Assembly: GCA_028641055.1 (NCBI GenBank)
Contig: CM054057.1
Coordinates: 722,573,931 to 722,637,930, forward strand
Direction: 5' to 3'
Length of the DNA stretch: 64,000 nucleotides
From: Alopecurus myosuroides
Taxonomy: Eukaryota; Streptophyta; Magnoliopsida; Poales; Poaceae
A program made the position numbers and the translations under genes. The notes under the pieces are model-generated. The model saw only the letters and a list, made by a program, of their open reading frames with translations. It did no database searches and was not told where the DNA came from. Shown here piece after piece: positions 11,347 through 22,299 of the stretch. Within the stretch, counting starts at the first letter, position 1, and each line of letters begins with the position of its first letter.

Positions 11347-12256
11347 GAAAAAATTATAAGTGTCTGTACTATTTGGGTTCCGAAATTATCCTGGCCATCT
11401 AAAGCTGAAGTACACAGCTATGAAACAAACATGCAAGAACTAATCAATTCATCAACGACAATAAGTCCTGTCCAACCAAGGGATCAGAAGGAATACACAT
11501 ACATTATAGGGTAGTGTTCTCCATGGTTCTACATAATGTGTCTATGCGTATGGAGGAGTAGAACGTTGGGTGTGCAGAAGACCAGGGGACGTAAAAATCC
11601 AGAGTCAGCAGGAATACGGCATACCGACAGAAACATGTAGAGATTAGTTATCACCGGTAGAAAATATGCCTTTAGTCCCGGTTCGCAAAGATCATTAATC
11701 CCGGCCGTGCAACCGGAACTAAATATGCGCGACTCTTACGAACCGCAACTAAAATCCCGTCACGTGGGCAGCTGGCGTGCGCCGGAGGCGGGAGGACCTT
11801 TAGTCCCGGTTTTTGACACGAACCAGGAGTCCAGGACTACAGGCTATTTCGTTATTTCTTTAATTTATTTGGGTTTCTAATTATTTTTCACTCCAATTTT
11901 TCAGTTCCTTTTTTCACTCCAATTTTTCAGAATTTTTATTATTTGCTTAGTGTCCAACTACAATTATCTCTAATCAAATTACTTATTCGTGGTCAAACTT
12001 CCCGCTCGGTCACCCATCCTCCCACTACTCTAGCACTAGCACGCTTAACTTCCGAGTTCCATCCCGTCCCGCATCCAAGTGTTTCGCACGCATGTATGTG
12101 ATATCAGTATCATATCAATCCTATTAACATGTTGGTCGATGCCACATTTCTTTATTGTCTGAATTTCAAATAAATCTTTTAATAAACAAAAGTAATGATG
12201 TAATTAATAATTTTGAATAAATAAATAAACATTAACTTTTTAGTTTGTATTATTTC

Positions 12257-12473
12257 TAAAAAATATTCAGAAAATAAAACTAATTCATTTTAAAATCTTA
12301 AAAATACAAATAATATATCAAAATATTCAGAAAAATAAAACTAATTCATTTTAAAATCTTAAAAATACAAATAATATATGAAAATATTCATAAAAATAAA
12401 ACTAATTCATTTTAAAATCTTAAAAATATAAATAATATATCAAAAAATTCAGAAAAATAAAACTAATTCATTT
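12257..12473. repeat. ~61-bp tandem repeat, about 4 copies
   Basis: Successive copies of a unit containing AAAATATTCAGAAAAATAAA, CTAATTCATTTTAAAATC and an AATAATATAT segment, inside the CACTA element. The copies are nearly identical, which suggests recent slippage or unequal exchange. Confidence 0.85.
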
Positions 12474-13382
12474 TCCCCTTTCCTAAATGCAAAATAAAAT
12501 CTGATAAAATTCGTGAACCAAACCATATGAAATCTAAATTATATAAAATTTGCAGATCCAAGTTTGGACTATTATTTTGGACACAAGAACTGTTTTGGCA
12601 ATGACTATCTGTGAGAATGATTTGAACCTAACTTTTAAAATACATAACCAAAATGGACAAACTAAAATGTTCTGGATAGATATTGAAAAGATCTATCCAT
12701 AGCACTTAGCCTCACATCAAGGTCAGCAACCAAATGAAAATACCATCCTTTTTAATAAAAGACCAGTAGACTCTTCTGTGATTTTTAGAATGAGTTCAAA
12801 AATGAATTTTGAAGTAAATCCAACTGGATGAGTTTGGTATTGATTAGATCTATGTTTTCCTAGCTTGGATTAATTTTTGGAGCTCTAGATTTATTTTTGG
12901 TGAACAAATATAGAAACAGTAGTTTTTCTGTTTTGTTTTCTTGATGTGTTTTTGTTTGTTTTGAAATGTGTGTTTGATCTTATCTTGTTTCCTAGTTTGT
13001 ATAGAGTGTTAGGACTTGATATTAGGTTGTTTGCTTGCAGAACATCTACCTTAGAAAGTGTGTGCATGATTGGAAACCTAAATAAAAATGGAACTAGCAT
13101 TTGTTACTTTCTAGTTTTATTATTTTAGAATTGTGTGTGAGCTAGATCTTTGTGTGATTGCTTTAGTAAATTTTGTGCTATGTTTAACCCGTGATTTTAT
13201 TTGAGCCATTACATAACATAGCGGTACATATATCCATTATATAATATAGAAATAATATAGCTAGGAATTAATATAGAAATAATATAGGAATTAATAGAAA
13301 AACATATATCCATTACATAATATATCCATTACATATATGGAACGCAACATAGCGGTACATAGATGCGGTACACAAACAACAT

Positions 13383-14111
13383 CTACTCGAGCTCCGAAGA
13401 GTAGATGCGGAACAACTCGAAGGCAACGTATGCATCTATTGCTGCATACTCGAGATTGATCCGGTCAAGTGGGTTCTTCCCCCAATACATGTGATTCCTC
13501 GAGGGGAAACAAGTCTTCATGGTTTTGTAGTCGTGGTGGATGAAGGCAGTTGCCATCTGAGCCATCCCGGTCTTGTGCCCGTACAACTCATCAAAATGGA
13601 TCAAGTCGTGAAGATCAATGTAGTGATCTTCAGGTATCTCAATACCCAACATGCGCATCAACTTCTGCCGGTCATTTGTGATGTCGACGCTACAGAAGTC
13701 GTAACCTTTGTTGACAAGAAAATCAACAAGTTCTGGAGATTGCTTTGAACTACTGCAACAACAAAAATGGAACACATGTTAGATGTTGTTGCAACACGTG
13801 TATTCTTCCAATGCAACAACAAATCGAAAATGCAACAACTATCCTACAAGAGATTGTACGTGTGCGTACCTTGCCCATTGGAAGACCAAAACGGTCTCCT
13901 TGTAGGCAATCTGGATGACGGCCACATCCTTTTGATTTGCCGTGTACTCTAGATCAAGCCCGAAGAACTTGTGGTGTTCATCGGCTTCATAGAGATTGAC
14001 CAAACGGTTAAGAGCTTCGGGGAGCCTCTCGCATCTATTGGTATAGGCGACGTGGAGATTCTTGCCGCATGGTGTGGGCACATGGAGAACCTTCCAAACG
14101 GGAGAATCCAT
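13383..14111 (-). CDS. DEDDy 3'-5' exonuclease (WRN/RNase D type), two exons
   Basis: Predicted exons 14111-13870 and 13752-13383 (donor AAG|GTACGC, acceptor TTGCAG|TAG) give 612 nt, 203 residues, no internal stop. The fold family is the DnaQ-like exonuclease domain. Exo I is FFGLDLEYT (Asp and Glu near residue 53), exo II VDITNDRQKL (Asp), exo III NLEYAAIDAYVAF with the Tyr-x3-Asp of the DEDDy class. All four acidic ligands are present, so catalysis is plausible. The protein is little more than the nuclease domain; helicase or HRDC parts of WRN or RNase D are absent. It lies wholly between CACTA ends, which indicates capture from the host. An in-frame upstream extension to 14276 exists but falls in the CACTA sub-terminal repeats, so the ATG at 14111 is preferred. 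Whether it is transcribed is unknown. Confidence 0.75.
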
Positions 14112-14538
14112 GGGTGGTGGGTGGAGGAAGAAGAGAAGAGAGGAAGAAGATAAGAGAGGAAGAAGAACAGAGAGCCCCCGCGCGCACTGTAGCAATGGCC
14201 TTCTGCCTCTCGCTCGCGAAATAAAACAGCGTGGGAGGCGAGCAGTTTGGAACTTTAGTCGCGGTGGCCAGGCCAACCGGGACTAAAGACGGTGAGGCGA
14301 GCAGTTCCGACCTTTAGTCGCGGGTGGCCAGGCCAACCGGGACTAAATCCCTCCGCGCGCTACCCCAACCGCCACTCAAGACCTTCAGTCGCGGGTCGCC
14401 TCCCGAACCGCGACTAAGGACATTTTGGGACTGAAGGGGGCGTATGGAAGGCCTTTTTTCTACCAGTGTATCTTCCCTTGTGATTTTGCAAATGTTGAAA
14501 TGATTTGGCTCTAAACCAATAAGTTTTGAAATGATGTA

Positions 14539-14662
14539 CTCCCTCCGTTCAATAATAGATGACTTCCACTTATTTAGATATGGATGTATCTAGACATGTT
14601 TTAGTGTCTAGATACATCCATATATAGACAAATGCAAGTCATCTATTGTTGAACGGAGGGAG
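14539..14662. mobile_element. Stowaway MITE
   Basis: 124-bp near-perfect hairpin, CTCCCTCCGTTCAATAATAG … TTGAACGGAGGGAG, with TA on each side. Confidence 0.9.
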
Positions 14663-14875
14663 TATATGTAATATTGCGTACATTTGTATAACGATGATGC
14701 ACCAATATTTGTTATTGAAATCAAGCAATGAGCTTATTTCTTCGATGAGAATATAACAAGGAAACTAAATCTGAAGTGTAACCTCCCATATAAAATGAAA
14801 TCCGTAGGTAAATAAAGATGCGATGAATTTTACATTGTTTTTAGAGTTTTAAATATTTACTAATCTAGCTACTTT

Positions 14876-14907
14876 TCATCCGTTGCAACGCACGGGCTTT
14901 TTGCTAG
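14876..14907 (+). other. Helitron 3' terminus
   Basis: CATCCGTTGCAACGCACGGG followed by CTTTTTGCTAG and then T is the common grass Helitron 3' end (short hairpin plus CTAG|T). The matching 5' TC end was not located. The element may include the CACTA at 11652-14468 as a nested insertion. Confidence 0.65.
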
Positions 14908-15347
14908 TAGGATAAAATACTGATCAACGAAATTGAGAAACTGCATGTGGCAAGATGGTTAGGAGTAATTACATGGATTAATCGGCAGTAATCTTGAACA
15001 ATGGAGTAAAAAAAGCGTCACTGTCCAAAACATTTTTGCACCGGCGCGCGCCATCCATCCGTCCTACCCCCCGCACTGCCGCGCAGGGCAAGCAGCCAGC
15101 AGCCAACTGGCAGAGATCCGAGTCGTACCATCCAATCTCATGTGTTGTTGGTCTCCCGCATGAACTCAGGCTGCTAGATCGTGCCTGCCTACCGGCGCTT
15201 TCTATAGGAAGCAAACGGCATCCATCCAAAAGAACCACTAAAAAACTGTGCCGTGTGCAGCAACCAGGAGACACTCAACGGCCCTGCTGACATAATTAAC
15301 AAGGCTAATTGTCCTTATCTTAGAACTGTTCGCGTATGCATAATTTA

Positions 15348-15492
15348 GCATGTGAAGCTAGTGCGCCTTGGAACGATTCGTCTCATCACACCGGTCATGT
15401 GTAGCATCCTCGAATGTGCACCGTGATGTAAGACTCTATGCATGCACCATGGATCCCTAGGCTAGGCCTCCGTTGAGAGAGCACTATATATA
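15348..15492 (+). promoter_or_regulatory. Proximal promoter of peptide gene B
   Basis: Contains the family block (GCATGTGAAGCTAGTGCGCC, GGAACGATTC, CATCCTCGAATGTGCA; 15348-15421), an RY-type CATGCA motif near 15440 and a TATA box (ACTATATATACG, 15483-15492). The start codon lies about 137 nt downstream of the TATA box. Homology to the other copies continues upstream to about 15115. Confidence 0.75.
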
Positions 15493-15628
15493 CGCGTGGC
15501 CACATCACGGAACGTCTCATCCTCCCATCGTCGTGCCCTAGGTTGCTCTATACTCCGTTAACTCCTTTGCGTAGCAACCAACGAGATTATCCATTTCGAG
15601 CAGCGATCGACCTACAGCTTGATCCGTC

Positions 15629-15871
15629 ATGGCGATAAGATTTGCTGATGTCCGGCTGATGTTCTTGATGGTCGCCGTCGTGGCGTTCTTCACCGTGTCG
15701 GCCGTAGCGGCTAGGCCACTTGGCGGCGATATGTGGCAGCCGGCAGTGGAGGCCGTCCCCGGCGGCCGCGACAGCATGATGGTGCAGCTTCTCCGGCAAA
15801 TGTACCTGCAGCGGCTGGGGGCTGGGCCGTCGTGCGGCACCCACAGCGCAAACGGTGGATGCCCGCACTGA
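15629..15871 (+). CDS. Small secreted two-cysteine peptide precursor (copy B)
   Basis: 80 residues, single exon. Residues 1-26 form a signal peptide with hydrophobic core LMFLMVAVVAFFTVS and a likely cut before ARPLGG. A variable spacer follows, then MMVQLLRQMYLQRL and the conserved tail GAGPSCGTHSANGGCPH with two cysteines. This layout is typical of plant signalling-peptide precursors, and the GPS core is reminiscent of PIP/PIPL peptides, but I do not recognise the family. A mature peptide starting near the GPS motif is inference. Promoter block and TATA are intact, and the 3' flank to about 16195 is shared with the broken copy at 28655. The longest antisense frames here (15538-15936, 15587-15916) are shadows. 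Confidence 0.75.
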   Translation: MAIRFADVRLMFLMVAVVAFFTVSAVAARPLGGDMWQPAVEAVPGGRDSMMVQLLRQMYLQRLGAGPSCGTHSANGGCPH

Positions 15872-17715
15872 CCACCGTGATGGACAGGAAAAGAGCAAGA
15901 AGCTGTTTTCGTGCACCTTTCAGGCGTCGCGATCATGATTGGTCGCCGTCAGGATTTTTACCTACTGGAGTATATACGATCGAGGAAGTGACCTTTTATT
16001 AGATGAAATTGTAATTTTTCGTTCATTCGTTGCTACTGTATTTTTTATTTCATTCTACTCTTGTTTCTTGTGAACTAATTATAAACAATTAATGACTTCC
16101 AAGTTCTTATGTTGGTACCGGTATATTTCTCTCGCGACATAAGGGTTCTCTCAAGAGAAAACACATAAAACATAGATGGAATCGGGGCAAGGCCCTATCT
16201 ATATATTAGTATTAGTATATACTAAAAGTAATATATGGATGTCTAATAGAGACACCACGTTAAGCCACATCATTCATATTAATTTTGACGGTTAGATTTA
16301 GAATTGGTTGTTAGGATTTAATGGGTTGTAAAAAAGTGTAACAGTTTTGTTTCCGCTTGACACGCTTTATATCCGAAATATTATGTACTTTTGGTATGTG
16401 GCTATATATTTCCTTTAAGGACATGGACTCCTGTAAAAAAGAGTTATAAGACCGGACTCCAGTAATATTTATTCAACATGTATAGCACATACTGTACGTG
16501 GTGTCAGTTTTCCTCTTACACACATGGGCTCCCGTAATTGATTGATTAAAATAAATGTAAAAGAACATATACCTATACAAAATAGGTCCAGTTCTGAAAC
16601 GACATAGTAGCTGGATATGCGAGTGCGTTCAGAAAAAAAACGGCATGCATACTAGCCGAGTCAACTGAGAAAATAAAGTTGCATTAGCTGTCCAGCTCCG
16701 TACAAATAGCTTAGTCCTTCAAGAACAAAAAGAACTCTTACATGTTCTTAGAGATTATTAAAAAATCATGATAATATCACACCAATGTATGTAGCCTAAA
16801 ACTTATGAACTTGATACCTGAAAAAATAGAGTACTAGAATTTTCTATGACACATTAAATTAAACATCATGTTGATCATTTGATGGAACAACTCTTTATAG
16901 TAATATATATCCCTAAGTATCGTAAGAAACATGCCATTACAACAATATCTAAGAGTAATTTAACATGCTAAAATTTCTCCTACAAATGCAGTACAAATTT
17001 ACTATCTAATTATATTATCACATACTTATTTTCATGTAAAATCTTTGTTACAATACCGTAATCACTAATATTTTTACTACATTTGTTAATAACACTATTT
17101 GAATGTTGGTATGGTTGCATCTCGAGGAATATGGAAACATGGAATGTAGGAATACATTCAAATTTACTGAATTGGCTTAAGAATAATGTTTCGGGGCCTC
17201 TTTACTCCACGTACCATAAAACTTAGTGAACAAAGATTAAGTGAATAATATTAGAGCTCTCAGTCAGCTAGCGTGGTTGATCTCAATAGAAAAGGACGGA
17301 TACAAAACAAGAGATGCATTTAGATAAAGATTCACTCATCGATCATTACGAAAAAACAATGATGTTACATATATATAGGATTTACATGACAACAATCAAG
17401 TAATAATGGGTATTGTTCCTTTTTGTCAGAGCACATCCGCAGACTTTTTGGTTGAAGTAATTTCAGAAGGATATTACGATCACACTAAATCCGAAGACGA
17501 AACATTTTGGGTCGAGCAGTTAAAATTCTAACTTTGATCGTGACTTCATGATTTAACATGGAATTCCTCATCACGTGGAAAAATATAATTTGTGTCTCAC
17601 CTGATTTTAAATTATTAAAAACTAAATTGTATGTGACATTGCAATAGTAGTATTTATTATGTTGCATATTTCGATAAATATTAATAAAAAATGGACCTAG
17701 GCTAGTATGAAGAAC
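15872..17715. other. 3' flank of copy B, then AT-rich DNA without a gene
   Basis: The first ~320 bp is family 3' flank; the motif GGTTCTCTCAAGAGAAAACAC near 16143 has a homologue near 29000. From about 16196 the DNA is AT-rich, with short runs such as TATTAGTATTAGTATAT. I see no open frame, terminal repeat or RNA gene up to the tandem array. Confidence 0.5.
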
Positions 17716-19880
17716 GGGTCAAATTTGAACTACAAGTGTCTCGTAGTTTGCTCATGATTTTTGGAAAAAAATATTTTTTGGCACACAACTACCTATTTCA
17801 CCAGAGATACACCAAGAGTTTCTCAATATTCAAGCCCTAGCTACGAACGGTCATGCCCTCCGTCTTGACTTTTTCGTGAAACCAGCTTAGAAAATTCCAG
17901 AAAATTCAAAAAAAAAACCCCCAAAATGATGCAAGAACTTCGCGTGGTGTCATTATATATGTCCTAGTATCCACCAAAAATAATAAATTTGGAATACGAT
18001 AATTGTGTTGAAAATATGCTCACATAAATGAGCTATCTCCTACGAATATTCTAGGGTTTCGGGCCAAATGACGGGTGTTATGGCCAAATCTATGGCATAG
18101 TTTGTTTAAATATGCCCATATTCCATACAAACATGCATATTGGAAGCACGGACAATATTCACGGAGAAAGTTTCCTTTTCATTGAATAAAAAAACCATTT
18201 TCTATTTTTTGAGTGTGAAAAATGGTTTTTTTTTGTGAAGCACCAACCACAAATATGTTGAAAACTTGGGAGCTGTATTTTTTGAAAATACTAGACCATG
18301 TTATATGAACAAATAATGAAATTTTTGCCTCTGAAAAGGTATCCATCCACCTCTTTTGAAAAACACAAGTTCCTGGTGATTCAGGTGGAAACGAGTCAAA
18401 TTTGAACTACAAGTGCCTCGTAGTTTGCTCATGATTTTTGGAAAAAATCATTTTTAGGTACACAACTACCTATTTCATGAGAGATACACCAAGAGTTTCT
18501 CAACATTGAAGCCCTAGCTACGAACGGTCATGCCCACCGTCTTGACTTTTTCGGAAACCGGCTTCGAACATTCTAGAAATGTTTTAAAAAAAAACCCCAA
18601 AATGATGCAAGACCTTCGCGTGGTGTCATTATGTATATCCTAGTATCCACCAAAAATAATAAACTTGGAATACGAAAATTGTGTTGAAAATATGTTCACA
18701 TAAATGAGCTATCTCCTACGAGCATTCTAGGGTTTCGGGCCAAACGACGGGTGTTATGGCCAAATCTATGGCATAGTTTGTTTAAATGTGTCCATATTTC
18801 ACACAAACATGCATATTGGAAGCACGGACAATGTTCACGGAGAAAGTTTTCCTTTTAATTGAATAAAAAACCATTTTCCATTTCTCGACTGTGGAAAATG
18901 GTTTTTTTTTGTGAAGCACCAACCACAAATATGTTGCAAAACTTGGGAGCTGTATTTTTTGAAAATACTAGTCCATCCAGCTCTTTTTAAAAACACAAGT
19001 TTCTGTTGATTCAGGTGGAAACGGGTCAAGTTTGAACTACAAGTGTCTCGTAGTTACTCATGATTTTTCGGAAAAAATCATTTTTAGGTACACAACTACC
19101 TATTTCATTAGAGATACACCAAGAGTTTCTCAATATTAAAGCCCTAGCTACGAACGGTCACGCCCGCTGTCTTGACTTTTTCGTGAAATCGGCTTAGAAA
19201 ATTCCAGAAAATAAAAAAAAAACAAAATGATGCAAGAACTTCGCGTATTGTCATTATATATGTCCTAGTATCCACCAAAGATAATAAAGTTGGAATACAA
19301 CAGTTGTGTTGAAAATATGTTCACATAAATGAGCTATCTCCTACGAACATTCTAGGGTTTCGGGCCAAATGACGGGTGTTATGGCCAATTCCATGGTATA
19401 GTTTGTTTAAATATGCCCATATTCCACAAGAAACATGCATATTGTAAGCACGGAAAATGTTCACGGAGAAAGTTTTCCTTTTCATTGAATAAGAAAACCA
19501 TTTTCCATTTTCCGAGTGTGAAAAATGGCTTTTTTTGTGAACCACCAACCACAAATATGTTGAAAAACTTGGGAGCTGTATTTTTTGAAAATACTAGACC
19601 ATGTTATATGCATAAATAACCAAATTGTTGCCTCTGAAAAGGTATCCATCCACCTCTTTGAAAAACACAAGTTTCTGCCGATTTAGCTGAAAACAGGTCA
19701 AATTTGAACTACAAGTGTCTCGTAGTTTGCTCATGATTTTTGGAAAAAATCATTATTAGATACACAACTACCTATTTCAACAGAGATACACCAAGAGTTT
19801 CTCAATATTTAATCCCTAGCTACGAACGGTCATGCCCGCCGTCTTGGCTTCGTTTTGAAATAGGCATAGAAAAATCAATC
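17716..19880. repeat. ~630-677-bp tandem array, 3.3 copies
   Basis: Units start at GGTCAAATTTGAACTACAAG-like sequence at 17716, 18393, 19023 and 19695 (periods 677, 630, 672; last unit partial). All units contain CTAGCTACGAACGGTCA and an internal inverted repeat around AAACCATTTTCCATTTTTC, for example 18186-18232. Copies differ by scattered substitutions and small indels, so the array is old. Frames in it are not genes. Confidence 0.9.
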
Positions 19881-20219
19881 ATATTCAAAAAAAAAATGAT
19901 GACGGTGAAACTCTTAACATACAGAGGAGAATATTGGATATATACAACCCAAAACACACGTGTACACACTTGGTATGGTACCACCTAGATTTTGGTTGGA
20001 TTCAGACGCCCTACAACCCTTTCAGACGAAACAGTTAACCCATTATTGTTAATTCCATTCTTTCTCATGATTTTTTTTTCTAAGAATGTAAGTTTAACAA
20101 TATGCATGATAATTTAGATATGTTTCTACTTTTCGAAACGAGTTCAAGAATGTCAAAATACGAGTTCGAATGCAAAAGTTATGATAAAAACGGTGATTAA
20201 GTCAAAAAAATATTGACAT

Positions 20220-20407
20220 TGGCTAGGCCGACGGCTTTGCCGTCAGCGTAGCTTAAAAAAAAGATAGGCCGACGACATTGATGTCGGCATAGCACAATTT
20301 TTTTCGCAATTTGGAATAATTCCCCGATTGGGTCTATGCCGACGGCCCTGACAAATTGCCGTCGTCATAGATTTTGACCGTCGGCACAGTAGCCCGTTCC
20401 TGTAGTG
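20220..20407. mobile_element. CACTA right terminus (left end missing)
   Basis: Ends ...CCGTTCCTGTAGTG, i.e. CACTACAGGAACGGGC on the other strand. It is preceded by repeated GCCGACGGC / GCCGTCGGCA sub-terminal motifs, as in grass CACTA elements. No opposite end is visible in 15900-17700, so the element, probably including the tandem array, is truncated. Confidence 0.7.
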
Positions 20408-20479
20408 ATTAGTGAATATATAAGATCTGAAATTTCTAACTATATATTTCCTGTCACATATAACTCGTATATATTAGTA

Positions 20480-20947
20480 TGATGGCTGGTCAAATTGACG
20501 GCCAATGGAACGTCTCCACGCGCGGATCCATCAATTCCATTATTCCGACCACGCACTGGAAGCTTGCGACCCAAAACGAGTCGCAGCAGCCGGTCAGGCA
20601 AGCGGCAGACTCGAGTCGTACCATCCAATCTCGTGTTGGTCTCCCTTCTTTCTCCGGCTTTCCGCCGCATTCTCTCTACGCATGTACTACTCCAATACAA
20701 AAGAAGCATTTAAAAAGTGTGGTATGTGCCCTGCTGACAAGTGTTAACCTTGATTAGCAGTACTTTGTTCGAGTCGAGAAGAACCAATTAATTAAAAAAA
20801 AAGTGGCGACTTGCACAGATTAATTAACTAATTAGCATGTGAAGCAAGTGCGCCTTGGAACGATTCCTCTCACATCGGTCATGCATGCCGCATATGCATG
20901 TAACATCCTCGAATGTGCATCGACGTGCCGTGATGTAAGCCTCCATG
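20480..20947 (+). promoter_or_regulatory. Promoter of a broken peptide-family copy (copy C)
   Basis: Matches the upstream regions of copies A, B and E, including TTCTTTCTCCGGCTTTCCGC near 20645 and the block at 20835-20920 (GCATGTGAAGCAAGTGCGCC … CATCCTCGAATGTGCATC) with CATGCATG motifs. Homology stops at 20947, before the TATA box, where a hAT-like end (CAGTGGGGGTAGCCAGGAA) begins. No coding part follows. Confidence 0.75.
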
Positions 20948-21895
20948 CAGTGGGGGTAGCCAGGAATGGCTGACGACCCGGGCCAAAAAAAAATCAAACG
21001 CACAAAATTGATCCAAAAGTTACCCTAGTTTTAAGCCATTAAAGAAAACAAAAGTTCACGTGAAGAATTGATAAGAACTGGGATACAATATTCAACGGTG
21101 GTTCGACTAATAAGATTATATTCTTATCTAGACATGTTTTAGTGCAAGATACACATGAATCTACACACTAAAACATGCCTAGATACGTTTTGTCTAGAAA
21201 ACGATAAAACATTTTATATTTTGATAGGAAGGGAATATATACAAAAGACAGTATATACAGCCTAAATGGTAGAGAGGGTGGTGCCAAATCAAAGATTTGG
21301 TTGATCTGAGCCTCCCATGACTACATCTTCAATAGTAGAACAAGAATCTAAACCTTCAAATATAAAAGTTTAAATTATAATCAGTGCATAAACAACAAGT
21401 GAAATCGTTCATAATGGATGCAAAATATGAAAACTTGCTTCTACGACGAGGTAAAATGCCTTTGCGTGAGCGATAAACTTGAAATTGCTCCATTATCTTT
21501 GATTTTTTTAATACAAACAAGATGTCTCACTTAATATAACATACCATATTCTATAGAATGATTCGTCCAATCATCCCCCATCTTGTTCCTCGACCCAGTC
21601 TTGATAATGAGCATTGTTGAAGCCCTCTCCACACGGTTGCAATTGGAATTGGCAAAATCAATGCTAACCCGACAAGACGGTAGACCAAGGGAGTGTTGTG
21701 TGCACATCAGCCAAAACCATCTGCATGCAAGATGCCCAAGGTTCATCAAATCTGGATCAACTCTTGCTTCTATAATGAACGAGTCCAATTGGTTTCTAAG
21801 GGAAAAAGTAACTTCATAGGTAAAGAAGTCAGCAACCTACTAAAATAACCAATATGGATCAGCTCTTGCTTCTATAATGGATGAGTCCAATTGGT
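20948..21895 (-). mobile_element. hAT transposon relic
   Basis: The left edge CAGTGGGGGTAGCCAGGAAT resembles grass hAT ends. On the minus strand the frame 21788-21531 holds NCNRVERASTMLIIKTGSRN followed by KMGDDWTNHSI. This matches the C-terminal hAT dimerisation region, where the usual motif is VERSFSKLK…TKLRNKMG. The frame is eroded. A 49-bp direct repeat (about 21752-21801 and 21853-21901) lies at the right edge. The right inverted end was not found. Confidence 0.6.
21122..21236. mobile_element. 5'-truncated Stowaway MITE
   Basis: Nearly the same as the right two-thirds of the MITE at 9071-9222 (TCTAGACATGTTTTAGTGCA … TTTTATATTTTGATA), but lacking the left end and with a worn right end (GGAAGGGAATA). 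It lies within the hAT relic. Confidence 0.75.
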
Positions 21896-21899
21896 TTCT

Positions 21900-22110
21900 A
21901 AGGAGACACTCAACGGCCCTACCGACTAATATTTAACAATGTCACTTGTCCTAACCTTCATTAGGACAACTTTGTTCGCGTCTAGAAGAACCAATTACTA
22001 AAAGAAGTGGCGACATGCACAGATTAATTAACTACTAGCATGTGAAGCTAGTGCGCCTTGGACCGATTCATCTCACCCCGGTCATGCATGCCGCATGTAA
22101 CATCCTCGAA
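21900..22110 (+). promoter_or_regulatory. Promoter piece of broken peptide copy D
   Basis: AGACACTCAACGGCCCT, AGAAGAACCAATTA and the block at 22038-22110 (GCATGTGAAGCTAGTGCGCC … CATCCTCGAA) match copies B and C. Homology ends abruptly after CATCCTCGAA. 22111-22284 is unrelated to other copies, then the LINE begins. The 3' coding end of the copy reappears at 28655. Confidence 0.7.
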
Positions 22111-22299
22111 CAACATTGTTTTTAATGGTGCCCGACCGGTGGTCACACAAAAGATTAGTGATGAGGTGCAGTGCTGGCGTGTGGCCGGTCTGTTTAGAGG
22201 TAGGCTCGCTTCGGCGGATAGGTGGACGTTGCGCGAGTAGTCCGCTAATGTAGCGTTGGTGGTTGGTGGTTGCGGCTATTGCGCATGTGCCCACAGCGA

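Larger units (their letters stand above)
11652..14468. mobile_element. CACTA transposon with captured exonuclease gene
   Basis: Starts CACCGGTAGAAAATATGCC and ends GGCCTTTTTTCTACCAGTG. The 3-bp duplication TAT flanks it (11649-11651 and 14469-14471), as expected for CACTA elements. Sub-terminal repeats of the TTTAGTCCCGGTT / AACCGGGACTAAA type occur at both ends (11674-11760; 14250-14420). There is no TNP2 transposase inside, so it is non-autonomous. The cargo is a two-exon DEDDy exonuclease gene on the minus strand. The rest is AT-rich. Confidence 0.88.

Noticed and set aside
15538..15936. 132- and 109-codon antisense frames over peptide gene B
   Set aside because: They mirror the sense gene with its TATA, signal peptide and conserved tail; similar antisense frames occur over copies E and F only because of shared codons.
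17716..19880. CRISPR-like or satellite array
   Set aside because: Units are 630-677 bp with no spacer pattern; not CRISPR. Too few copies to call a satellite.
22111..22284. Coding remnant of peptide copy D left of the LINE
   Set aside because: No QMYLQ or AGPSC motif in any frame and no match to the leaders of B or E.
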